Shown here piece by piece: positions 11,809 through 22,855 of a DNA stretch of 64,000 nucleotides (the first letter of the stretch is position 1; the number at the start of each line of letters is the position of its first letter). The notes under the pieces were generated by a model that was given only the letters and a program-made list of their open reading frames with translations, made no database searches and was not told where the DNA came from. The position numbers and the translations under genes are program-made. The stretch comes from Lunularia cruciata (lineage: Eukaryota; Streptophyta; Marchantiopsida; Lunulariales; Lunulariaceae). Location of the stretch: positions 69,578,333 through 69,642,332 of the forward strand of contig OX419756.1 in assembly GCA_948567375.1 (NCBI GenBank). The letters are read 5' to 3'.

Positions 11809-13256
11809 TACAGTTTGGAGTTTCATAACTTTTCTTGATGGACACCTAGAAGAATATTTAATTCATTATGGACTCTTTGGATACAAGTATTATTAATATT
11901 AATCTTAATTAGAAGAAAATATATTAAAATTGCTCATGGAAAATTAAAATTGTTTTATTTTAAGATTATAAATTTAATATTACAAAAATATTATTTATTT
12001 TATTATGATGATAAGATTGAGAAATATAGTTCTAAATTTTTCAGAAGTAAAATCATAATATCAGAATTTTTTCTAGTAATAGTAACTTTTTCATATTGGA
12101 CTGAATTTTTTTATGCCTTGCTTAATGCAAAAAAAGAATTAAAGCGTGTTATGCATTAGGTATATATAATCACTTTTGTTTGTTGAAACAAAGGATGCTT
12201 ATTACTAATAGAAATTTTATTAAACTTTCTTCTTGCAATTGTTGTAAGGGGCATTATCCATGAAACTTTAGACTTAAAAAGATATACTGAGTTTGTAGGT
12301 AGCAAAGGAAATGGGCTGCTCATGAAATATCCCCTGAGTTGGAGGATATGGCTGCAGTCGACCATGGGCTGGATTATACTGTTCTGCCGTCTTGTAAACC
12401 AGCTCCTGAGGATCCAGAGGAGTCTAATCCAGCCAAATTGCTTAAACAGGAGTAGATTTTACTCAGGAAGGGGAGATCATCTTGGGATAGTAGTCGGTGG
12501 TTTCCTTCGGTAAAGTGTGAAGAGTGAGTAGAGTTAGAAACTATTGATTACTCATTTGCATTCACATCCACGCTTGCATGGTTTTCCATCTCTCTATGAA
12601 GATTACCAATTCTAATATTAAACTTTACTTAATAGATGGGTACTTGATTACTTGATCTCCTATCATGAGGCGCTTATAAATATTATGCTTAATACAAATC
12701 ATGGGGCGTCCTTATAAATATCTGAGTACTATACAAATGAGAAACATTTAACATTTAGAAATAAATACGCAAATTCCAATTCTGTGATAAGAGTTAACTG
12801 GACATGTCCCTAAATCCTTCAAGATATTGTACTATATGATTACCTTTTATTCAAATTCCAGATCTATTCTGGCTCTATTCAATTTCCCTATAAGCAATAC
12901 AGTGCCGGGATATTAACAATAGCTTCTCAGTTGTGTCGTCTTGATTCATCCAGACTCGGTTAAGATTTTCCCATATGTAGAACAAAAGAACTGATTCGAT
13001 CATGAATCGGTTTCAGATAGACAATTATAGTATCTTGTACAACGATATGGACGTCCAGTTATTGAGATCGATCTTCAAGAGCCTTGTCACCTAGTGACTG
13101 AACCTCACTTCCTGTCAGGTCAGCTCCTACTTTCTCACTAGAGATTAATGAAGGTCCTACTCTCTCAATGTGAGAGAAGACCACTACTGACGTTGGGGTT
13201 CGGCGCCTATATTGGGAGTTCCTTACTCTCGACGTGTTGAACTACTCAGTTTTAAT
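11809..13256. other. Intergenic, 3' side of the peroxidase gene
   Basis: AT-rich to about 12160 and more mixed after that; no coding region recognised. A possible poly(A) signal for the peroxidase (AATAAA on the minus strand) lies at 12846-12851, about 400 bases past the stop; this is only a candidate. The first ~130 bases after the stop resemble the sequence after the pseudogene stop at 32204. Confidence 0.4.
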
Positions 13257-14811
13257 CTAGTTGATAAATTGGCACGTTTTTCTAATTTCTCCTGCAGATC
13301 CCGTCAACGGTTCAAGGTTGCCCATCTTCACCATGGCAGCTGAGAACTCCTCGAACCAAGTCGATCCTCGGGCTGAAAATTCCCTGACAACGCTTTTACC
13401 TGTAGTGTTGGTGATAAGCGCGGAATCGGTGATGAAAACTCCCTTGTTTGAAATGACACTTTTGTAATAGAGGTGGTCGAATCTGGTGGCAGTTGAATCA
13501 AGAAACATGGTATTGTTTCTGTTACCCTTGGGACAAATCTTTTTGAGCATGCTTGCAAATTCAGGATCCAGAGTGGGATCGGTGTCGTTAAGGTTGTCGC
13601 TTCCAGTGAAGTTATAGATGTGAGGACCAACACCGTTGCAAGTAGTTCGGCCGATGGTGTGAGCACCTGAGTATAGAATAATAGATGGGCAGAGACATCA
13701 GATTTCTTCTTCAACGTCAGTTGACTTACGCCGTGCATCAGAATCTTATGATGAAGAGATGATAAACGTTGTAAACATAAAATTGAAAATTTTCAGTAAA
13801 GCTTTTGCTGGTACCTGAAAGCACGATCATCTCTCTGGCGTTGAATCCTTTGCGGGCAAAGTTATCAACCAACAGGTCAAAATTCAAAACCGGAAATGGT
13901 AGATTGGTGTTAGCGTCATCTGCCAAGGAAACGTTGCCATCTCTTCGGCCGAGATATACTGGCCAGCTTGGACCTCCAACCTGATATCAGTAAACAGTAC
14001 TTGATGAGGTGGAGAGAAGAAGTTCTCTTAAATATAAATCTGCAGTTTTGAAGCTTGATCCTCACCTCGCTTTACTTGGACTAGTCTCTAAATGGTCATG
14101 AGAAGTAGATGTCCCCAAGGAGATGACTTACTTTCACAGTGGCCTCATGTGCAGCAAGAGCAACAATATCTGCACATGACACAACACCTGGACAGACTCT
14201 TTCGACAGCTTCCTTGATGAGATCGATTTCAGGGATTCCTCGGATTTCGAAGTTTCCAAATCCTTCGTTTTCTGCTGGACTATCAGCGGTGGAATTGAGT
14301 AGAATTGATCCATCACAACCCTGTAATTGTCAACTCGGATTAGCGTTTAAAACTAATACATCACGGCGGGATAATCCTGAGTTATGCAAACTTACTTGGT
14401 TCGGCGTTGATATTAAGTAAGCAAATGCTGGACCTACTCTGAATGTCGTGAATTTTCACTTATTGCACACCGTGCTTTGAATCATAATCATTGCTTGAAG
14501 AACTGGACCAGAATCTTTGCCAAGTGTGACCATCTCTTTCAGATTGTCTCTCACTCTACATGGAGAAGAAATGGTGGGTGCCTCACCCGAACCCAGCAAT
14601 CATGAAACTGCAAGCGGTTCAAAGCTCCAGCCATAGTTTTGTCCGTTGCCAGAACCTTGTCGACCACCTTAGAGACAATGGTTGTTACTTGAGGACAGGT
14701 ATAGTGATAAAATGTCTCGGACAGAGGACCACTATCTGCAGCTCCATGAGCTGTGTAAAGTGCTGCCAGAAGCAGAAGTCCGGAACATAACAAGGGTCCT
14801 CTAGATGCCAT
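13257..14811 (-). CDS. Class III secretory peroxidase, four exons
   Basis: Haem peroxidase of the plant secretory pathway (H2O2-dependent oxidation of phenolics in wall or vacuole; family knowledge). Exons on the minus strand: 14811-14587, 14320-14132, 13980-13815, 13666-13257; all three introns are GT-AG, and the 990 coding bases give 329 residues, the usual size. The chosen start MASRGPLL opens a hydrophobic signal peptide (about 24 residues); an upstream in-frame ATG at 14916 would bury it. Visible motifs: RLQFHDCWVR/GCDGS with distal Arg and His and Ca2+ ligands, CPGVVSCADIVALAA, and LSG/AHTIGR with the proximal His. All eight disulphide cysteines are present, plus several N-glycosylation sequons. 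Odd: Trp replaces the near-invariant Phe in FHDCFV. It reads as functional. Confidence 0.93.
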
Positions 14812-15117
14812 TGAAATTCCCGTGTACTTGTTCTTCGTTCTGCTATCTGCAAGGATCATTAGATTGCAGTGCATGCGCACTAAATATGTCAGCAACTGAC
14901 AAAGAAAAGAAACCAAAGTACAACTAATTGAGGATGCATGTTAAACGACTAAATGTCAAAGTTTTCATCAAGTCATTGATTCGATGATCTATTTCTCTAA
15001 TCAAAGGTACCCACCAGACGATGCCAATGCAATGCGATGTTTCGCAGGGTAGTATGAGAAGCACTCAAGGTCTGAGTGCTGCATTTACTTGATACTTAGC
15101 AAGAGAGGCACTTATAC
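14812..15117 (-). promoter_or_regulatory. Peroxidase 5' leader and TATA box
   Basis: On the minus strand GGTATAAGTGCC places a TATA box at 15112-15117, about 300 bases upstream of the ATG. A similar arrangement (TATAAG at 34801-34806, followed by GCAGACCTTG-like sequence) precedes the pseudogene exon at 34981, supporting a shared promoter. The transcription start would be near 15080 by TATA spacing (inference). Confidence 0.55.
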
Positions 15118-16413
15118 CCCCGGTGCTTGTCTTCAAGTTGACCCTTCTACTGATATTGAGGCAGTGTTTGGAGGAATTCGTTTTAGGCTGAACAGTATTT
15201 CAATTTTACGTGACTTGTGAAGCTGTAGATGTTGCTCGGTTTATGCAGTGAGATTAGGCGCAGGATTCGTGGCAAGCGGTTATTACGCTAATATCCGTAT
15301 ATAAATCTCGAGGTAATTGGTTGGAGTATCATTGCTTTTAGCGTGAACAAGGAGACGATTTACTGAATTACTGGAAGAACACGTTAGGACCACATCTTGT
15401 GCTAGGCACATACCTGACCTGCAATTGTATATGATTTTGCGAATTTTCAGATCAATTTTCTGTAATTACCTACTTCCAACATCCCTGGAATCGTTAACAC
15501 CATACTCGGTTGGATGCAGAGCCGTGATCGATTCTATATCTTAAGCTCTAGATCTGCTCCAGATTCTGTTGAAGTTTTCGTTAACCTTCTGATGTCTCAT
15601 ACCAAGGAATCAGAAACTCCGTCACTGGCAGGCGACTCCCTGGTTTACAAATCACGAATTTTGCTGGCCAGATGAACCGTTCGAGAACACCGCGTTCCGA
15701 CGGCACCGAGTACGTATGCTGTTCGAGAATCTAACAGCTGAATTTTGATCAGTTGCTACTAATATGGTTCTCATATTGTCGATGACGACAAGTAACTCTA
15801 TACTTGTCGTCAATCACTCGCAATCCGGATTATCTGTTTCAGAGAAACATAGATATGAAAGGCATATAACTTGAGTCGTGCACGTGAGCAGTACTAGGCA
15901 CTGTTCGGACCTGTACCGTTCATGTTGATATGGGTTAGGGTCCGTGCAGATAAACAAACTTCATTTGTACATCTTTTCTATGCTCTCTACTTCCCAAGAA
16001 AACTAGTACTTGTACATGACCTATGCCCCCGAGTATGTGGAGGCGTCATGACAGCTTTGCAAGCTACGTGCATATGTGACCCACTTAGATTAAAGGAATC
16101 CTGCATTAGATCCTGATCTAGAGTTGACACACGATGTACCTTTCACAGACGTTCGTCAGAGATACAATTCTGATGTAAAATAATCTTAATTTCCTCTTAT
16201 GTTTGAACAAGAGATGTATTGTGAAGTATAGGCTCTCAGCCAGACGTGGTGACCTCTGAATCTGCTCTTGAGTATCAACTGATCGCTCTCAGACTTTTCA
16301 TATATACTAACAATAAATCGGTACACAATTCACTTACATCATTTCGATTTATATATGAGTATATGTCAGTTTCCTTAATCTGGTCGCCCAAATTTGTAGA
16401 GGACATATTTTAG
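15118..16413. other. Peroxidase upstream intergenic region
   Basis: No gene recognised. The sequence is richer in CpG than the surrounding retroelement DNA. Confidence 0.4.
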
Positions 16414-18014
16414 TACAGGTGCCTCCATTCAGAGCCAAAGACACCAATTAAAGGCTACATCATGGCATAGGAGGCTTATTCCATGTCATGCCCATAGTTC
16501 AGTTCGGATCTACCTAGGTTTAGTTACTGTTGCAGTTACCTCCAATACTTTTTTGGGGTTCAAATATATGGGTATTCAGTGACTTACCTTAAAAATATGT
16601 TGCAGAACCTATTTTGACCACGGAGTGGAAGTTCCTAATATCTTTCTAGGTAGAGCTCGATGATGTTACTTTGCACTGTACTCGCGAGATGTTTTAAATG
16701 TGGGACTGCATTGCTTTGTGGACATGGTCAAACTTGGATCATCTTGGATCACGATGTTTGGACGAGAAATAACCCAGGCCAGAAATAAGCACATTGTCAA
16801 GATCTTGAGATGCTTGTTATGCTTCCATACCTGTAACATACTTATATCTATGCGATACGTGTGCAGTTCATGGATACGCTTAAAAGTGACAATTCTGTAC
16901 AACGCCTGTATATTTCTTCAAGTTCGTGCTTATTTATTTCATCTATCCAATAACTAGGAATGGAATTGAAAGTTAGTCACTTCTGAATCAGTGAACGCCA
17001 TGGCCATTGCACTTACGGCTGCCTTACAAGCTGCAGTTCGTTTGACAGATGAGAACTAGGTACAATGTGCATCCTGATTACAATCTCCATCGAGTCTATT
17101 AGCTTATGCATATTTCATGCCTGTACTGCAGCTGTACAACGAGTACGCTTGCCTGCTATCATCATCAAATCTTCATATACTTCTATTTACGGTTTTTGTT
17201 ACCTCCTCACCGGGGTTCCCACACGTAATGTGTCCAAATATCCTTGCAGATAGATTGTTTTGACTTGCTTCGCTTTCCTGACTCTCATCCACCCTGACTC
17301 GCTCCGCACTTTTTCCGAAAATATCGTGACCTCCCGATTAATCTCTTTGACCAGCAAATGATTGGATGCTCTCAGAGCACTGTACAGTTTCGGGTTTAGC
17401 TCCTCGATCTTAGTCAAAATGATTGACACTCCAAGCCATGTCCTTCCTTTCTATGCATTTCGGGAGTTACTATTAAGCAACGTCTGACATTCTAAATACT
17501 CGTGCATATGGGATCCAATTTAATTCAGATGTGCTCCGGATCCATTTATTTGACTTGACAATGAACTACGTATATGAGCAAAAATATATGGACGTTCCCA
17601 TATGCATAAATTGCAGAGCTCGATATATTTCTGGGCTTGAGACTCCAAGGATTTATCCATTATTTACAATAGATTTAGTTCCGATTCCATTGACATCAGT
17701 GAGAACCATATTCAGTAAATAATTCAACTTTCTCCTCTCTTGAAACCACAAGAATCTTGAGGTAGATCTCATACTGTCAAAGCATTTTAATCGTAGCAAT
17801 GGCCATATAAGACTCGTTGGCAATGTACGAGTCTAAGATGGAGATGAGAAAAGGCCACGGAGTCATTTATCCCGGAAGTCATTTAAGTCATGGTTAGCCG
17901 TACCTCCGAGACCATGGCCTAGCCAGGGACATGGCACGAATATCTCTTTGGGTGCATAGCCTCAAGTCCACAGGTAGTTCTCCAAAAAGTTGAGTGTATC
18001 CCAGAGGCTGAAAT
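16414..18014 (+). repeat. Low-copy block shared with 32740-34232
   Basis: About 1.6 kb matching 32740-34232 in the same orientation (for example CCTCCATTCAGA near 16426 and 32746, and CCCAGAGGCTGAAATT at the right end of both). There is no coding frame common to both copies. The match ends exactly where the copia LTR begins. It is probably duplicated intergenic DNA of the peroxidase cluster. Confidence 0.75.
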
Positions 18015-18335
18015 TGTTATGTTTTGCTTGTTATCAGTGTCGAGTGATCAAGAGCAAGAGTAACTGATGAAACACCTTGCTATTACATGCAATCACTTGT
18101 CTAGAATTTCAATCAGATGGAGATAATCACTTGTCTAGAAGTTGAATCGGATGGGGGATAATCACTTGTCTAGAAATTCACTCAGATGAGGTGACGGTGA
18201 TGTACCTGTTTATTTATATATGTATGGAGAGAGTAAGAAAGCATTTAAAAGCTGTTTGTGAGCCCATTTCTCTAGTGGAGGTAGTTTCCGGGACAATTAC
18301 TTGTCTAGAAGTTCAATCGGATGACCGCGATATAC

Positions 18336-18408
<73 letters not shown>

Positions 18409-18582
18409 CATGCGCAGAGAGTAATAAAGCATTAAAAGGCTATTTGTGAGCCTGTTTCTGTAGTGGAGGTAGCTTCCAGGATAGGAAGTGAACCGAATTA
18501 TCTCCTGTTGTCCTCTGACTTTTATACAATGTGGTTTGTGATATGCTATTGGGAGAGGTCCCAGAGTCTATGTTTTCTAACA
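18015..18582 (+). mobile_element. Copia 5' LTR
   Basis: Starts TGTTATG at 18015 and ends CTAACA at 18582, with matching inverted ends TGTTA/TAACA. A weak primer-binding site (TGGTTGAGCATAG, compare the usual copia TGGTATCAGAGC) follows at 18585. Internally a ~190-bp unit is repeated: CACTTGTCTAGAA-containing lines at 18095, 18130, 18166 and 18297, and TTTGTGAGCC plus GTAG.TTCC at about 18255-18290 and 18445-18475. Confidence 0.75.
18339..18405 (+). repeat. (TA)n microsatellite, about 33 units
   Basis: An uninterrupted TA run inside the copia LTR, at the junction between its two internal repeat units. Confidence 0.98.
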
Positions 18583-18659
18583 ACTGGTTGAGCATAGTTG
18601 GTCGTCAGGAGGGACTTGAGATCTGAGGGTGCAGCAAAGCAATGGCAGGGTGATATACA

Positions 18660-19440
18660 CATCAAATGGTAAATTTGCAGTGGAGAAGTTTGATGAGAAA
18701 AACAATTTTGTACTTTGGCAATTGAAGATGAAGGACCTTCTTGTCCAGCAAGGACAGCATAGAACACTAAAGAGAAAAATAGGAGCACAAAAGTGATGAG
18801 GATGAGGAAGATAAAGATTCAGATCTCATAGCTATTAGTATTATTTGGTTGAACCTTGCTGATGAAGTGCTATATAATGTTATAATGAGGAATCTGCACC
18901 AAAATTATGGGCCAAACTGGAAAAAATTTATATGACCAGGTCATTGATGAATAGATTTTATCGTAAACAAAATTTGTATATGTTGCATTTGAAGGATAAC
19001 CAAAGTATTATGGAGCATATCAATGCTTTCAAACAAAATCATTTGTGAATCAATGAGCATAGAGGTCAAGTTAGAAGAGGAGGATAAGGCATTGTTGTTA
19101 TTGACTTCACTTTCTCCTTCATATGAGCATCTGGTCACAACTCTTCTAGATGGGAAGGATGATATAAACTTTGAGGAGGTCACTTTAGCATTATTTTCCA
19201 ATGAGATGCAAAAGAGACCCAACCAAGAAGAGACAAATCTAGAGGCTCTATTTATCAAAGGAAGGACAAGAGAAAGAGATCAGATCAGGAGTAAATCAAG
19301 ATCCAAGTCTAGAACTGGAGGTTTCAAAGGCAAGTGCTGGATCTGTGGGAAGGTTGGACATTTCAAGAAGGATTGTAACAAGAAGAGGCTTGAGTCCATC
19401 AAGGATAAAGGTCAACTTTCCAATCAAGCAAGTATTGCTG
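18660..19440 (+). pseudogene. Copia gag
   Basis: The N-terminal part reads FAVEKFDEKNNFVLWQLKMK, then LADEVLYNVI. The later part, open from about 19023, has LLTSLSPSYEHLVTTLLDG and LFSNEMQKR, the UBN2/Ty1-copia gag signature. A full CCHC zinc knuckle (CWICGKVGHFKKDC) is at 19336-19377. Stops at 18795-18800 and near 18930 and a frameshift near 19020 interrupt it. Confidence 0.85.
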
Positions 19441-19690
19441 AGTCATCTGGTGTTGTGAATGATGTTCTATGTGTTACCCATGATAAAGATAATTTGAGGA
19501 GTCATGGATATTGGACTCAAGTTTCTCTTACCATATGTGTCCAAATAAGCAGTGGTTTCATGAGTACAACCATTCAATGGAGGATCTCTAACAATGGGCA
19601 ACATGGCTTGTAAAGGTATTGGCATTGGTACAATATGCATTAGATGTTTGATGGTATTGTGAGGACTGTTGTTGATGTGAGGCATGTTCT
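19441..19690 (+). pseudogene. Copia protease remnant
   Basis: Lies between the gag zinc knuckle and pre-integrase. WILDSS-like sequence is seen only in decayed form (YWTQVSL near 19510, [10 protein letters not shown] near 19710). Assigned mainly by position. Confidence 0.45.
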
Positions 19691-19699
19691 TGAGTTAAG

Positions 19700-20834
19700 G
19701 AAGAATTTGATATCACTAGGCACTTTGGACTCAAATGGTTAGAAGTGGAGAGTAGGAAATGGAACAATCAATGTATCAAAAGGAGCATTGGTTGTAATGA
19801 AGAGCAAGAAGATAGGAAATCTTTATGAGCTTGTTGGAGAGACCATTACTGGAGGAGTGATAAGTACTATTTCTGAAAATAAAGATCCCAAGATCTTACT
19901 CAGTTATGGCACATATGTTTGGGTCATATAAGTGAAAGAGGTCTAAGTGAATTGTCCAAGCAACAACTTCAGAAGGGCCTTAAAAGTTATAAGTTAAAAC
20001 TTTGTTAGCATTGTGTGATAGGAAAGCAACAGAGGGTAAGCTTTTCCACATGAGCTCATTGTACAAAGGAAATTTAAGACTATTTACATTCTGATGTTTG
20101 GGGCCCTACACCTGTAGAATCAAAATCTGGAACATTTTATTTTGTATCTTTGGTTGATGATAACTCTAGGAGAGTATGGATCTACACCATGAAGCAAAAG
20201 TCAAAGGTCTTTTCTATCTTTAACAATGGAAGGTGATGATGGAGAAACAAACTGGAAGGAAAGTGAAGTGTTTGAGATCTGATAATGGTGGAGAATACCA
20301 ATCTGGAGAGTTTGATAGATACTGTGAGAGTGAAGTGATAATTCATCACTTTACCATTCTGGGTACCCCTCAACAAATAGTGTGTCAGAGCGGATAAATT
20401 ATACACTCTTGGAGAAAGCAAGAAGTATGTTAAGCAACACCAGATTGGGGAAGAGTTTTTGGGCAGAAGCTGTAAATATAGTTTGTCATTTGGTAAACAT
20501 TTCTCCCTCTACTGCAATTGAGTGTAAGACACCTATGGAAAAATGGACAGGTCTGCAAGTTGATTACTCTTCACTTAGAGTTTTTGGATGCATAGCTAAG
20601 GTTCATATTCAACAAGAACAAAGGACAAAGTTAGATCCCAAATCTATAAAAAATTTATTCTTGGGATATGAGAAGGATACAAAGGGGTATAGACCATGGG
20701 ATCCAGAAAGGTGTTGTCTTGTTGTGAGTAGGGATGTAGTTTTTGATGAGACTAATATGACGTATACTATTACTATAGCAAAAGAAAAGAAAAAAATTCA
20801 GTCAAGTTTTGTTAAGATAGATATTGATCCTTGA
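19700..20834 (+). pseudogene. Copia integrase
   Basis: Pre-integrase region KKIGNLYELVGE at 19808; an HHCC zinc site spread over LWHICLGHISERG and C*HC (19905-20020). The core shows the three catalytic positions in shifting frames: HSDVWGP (~20090), SDNGGEYQSGEF (~20278) and the Glu of SVSERINYTLLEKARSML (~20378). The C-terminal part FGCIAKVHI...FLGYEKDTKGYR is open to 20834. Frameshifts make it inactive. Confidence 0.85.
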
Positions 20835-20904
20835 AATGAAGACATCTCACCTTTTGTAGATTTAACATGTGAACCATTAAAAAAGAAAAGTCCAAAAGTG
20901 ATTC

Positions 20905-22080
20905 ATGAACGTAGGTATCCAAATAGGGATAGAAGGGCCTCCAAAGAGATTTGATGATTCATTTGTAGCTTATGATCCTTTTATGGAGAATGATGAGCCT
21001 TCTTCATATGAAGAGGCAATGCAAGATCAAGAGTGTCAAAAGCTGCATTGTGCAATGGAAGAGGATATAAAGTCTTTGGCTAAAAAACAAACATGGAGAC
21101 TTCAAGAATTGCCTATGGGAAAGAAGGCAATTGGTTGCAGATTGGATATTCTGGAGGAAGGAAGGACTTCCAAAATCTGGTGGAGATCAATACAAAGCAA
21201 GGCTTGTAGCAAAGGGTTATAGCCAAAAAGAAGGTATTGACTTCAAGGAAAATTTTTTCTCCAATGGTAAAAATCTATTCAATTCGTGCACTATTGGCAA
21301 TAGTTGCATTGCATTGCATAACTTGGAGTTAGAGAAACTAGATGTTATAACTGCTTTTTTACATGGAGAATTGGAGGAGGAGATTTACATGCATCAACCT
21401 AAGGTTTTTTGGTACCAAGGAACCAGAACCTGGTTTGCAGGTTAGAAGATTATTTGTATGGACTAAAGCAAAGTCCAAGACTTTGGTACATTAAATTTGA
21501 TACTTTCATATTGAAGGATGGATATAACAGAAGTGAATCACATTTTTTGTATGTACCTCAAGAAGCTCCATGGACCTAGAGTATTTGATTTAATTATTTT
21601 GGTACTATATCTGGGTGATATGTTGATTGCTGCAGAGGATATGGTTGAGGTGGAGAAATTGAAAGCACCACTTGATAAGGAGTTTGATATGAAAGACTTG
21701 GGTTTTTCAAAGAGGGTGGTTGGGATTGAAAGACAAGAGCAAAGGAAAGTTATGGATATCTTCAAGGAGATATTTGGACAAATTACTTGCTTGGTTTGGA
21801 AAAGAATGCAAAACCAGTGAGCACTCCAATGGCAAGTCATTTAAGGTTATCATTGGAGCAATGTCAATCAAATGAAGAGGAGAGAAAATTAATGTCAAAT
21901 ATTCCTTATGCTAGTGCTGTTGGGAGTTTAATGTATGCTATGGTCTGCACTAGACCAAACATCTCATATGCTATGAGTATAGTGAGTTTATATACATGGC
22001 AAAAAGGGAATAGTGAGTATATCAAGGGAACCAACATTGGGAAGTTGTGCAGTGGATACTTCATTACTTGAAAGGGACTA
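20905..22080 (+). pseudogene. Copia reverse transcriptase and start of RNase H
   Basis: Conserved blocks appear in order across frames: KARLVAKGYSQKEGIDF (21195-21245), LDVITAFLHGELEEEIYM (21338-21390), the active-site line (21600-21620), MKDLGF (21689) and NIPYASAVGSLMYAMVCTRP (21898-21957). The YVDD motif reads YLGD, so the first catalytic Asp is lost. Sequence after 22080 no longer reads as RNase H. Confidence 0.85.
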
Positions 22081-22250
22081 TAAATATTAGCATTACCTTT
22101 GATATGGAGAAGGACCAAGAAGTATATCAAGAGCTCACCATGTCACCACCACATATATCTTATATCATTAGACCATGAAAACTACTATTGAATGCAAATT
22201 TTATGCAAGTTCTTTTGTTAAATCTAGCCATAAGAGATATTATGGTAGAT

Positions 22251-22855
22251 TGATCACCATGATCTATTGACAATTTGATTAATGCAAGATTCAGTCTACA
22301 TTTTCTTTTATTTTAGCATCATCTGCAATTAAGTAGGCTTAATTGATTATTATACCCTAAGGATTAAATCTATGGTTAGTGATATCTATTACTAGTTATG
22401 TATATTAAATTACAAGAACATAAAAATAAAAATAAAATGGAATAAAAATAAAAATATTCAATAATAATTCTTGGTATCTTTTGTGCATTGAGGTTCTCTT
22501 CTATAATTTTTTGGTACTGATCATTATTTGATTGAAATTGACTTGTATATATTTCTTGATAATTAAATTGGATATATTTCTAAATAATTAGTAAACTACA
22601 TCTTAGTTCTAGCATATTCTAAACTTTAAAACAGTTATAGATTCACTCTCTGTACTTTATTTTATCTTAACCTATAGGATTTACTATAAGAACCTTTTAT
22701 TATAGGATGTCTTAGTGCATTGAATAACATAATCTGTGTAATGGATTTGCATGTGCAATGTTCAACCACAGCACTCCAAAAATCTTCACAATGGCAAAGG
22801 AATGACTGGGTGGGCGGATCTATAATTGAAAGGTAGAAATCTAGACTTCCTATTG
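22251..22855. other. AT-rich spacer, nothing recognised
   Basis: About 600 bases, strongly AT-rich (22260-22740), without coding or LTR signatures. The missing copia 3' end may have been here. Confidence 0.4.

Larger units (their letters stand above)
18015..22250 (+). mobile_element. Ty1/copia element, 3'-truncated
   Basis: Order LTR-gag-protease-integrase-RT, the Ty1/copia order. It has a 5' LTR with TGTTA...TAACA ends; RNase H is cut short near 22080-22250 and no 3' LTR is seen. The left flank GAAAT is also the end of the homology with 34232, so the related locus there shows the sequence before insertion. Many frameshifts and stops make it non-autonomous. Confidence 0.8.

Noticed and set aside
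22251..22740. AT-rich tract as a matrix attachment region or organelle insert
   Set aside because: Only base composition supports it; no organelle gene or defined motif was recognised.
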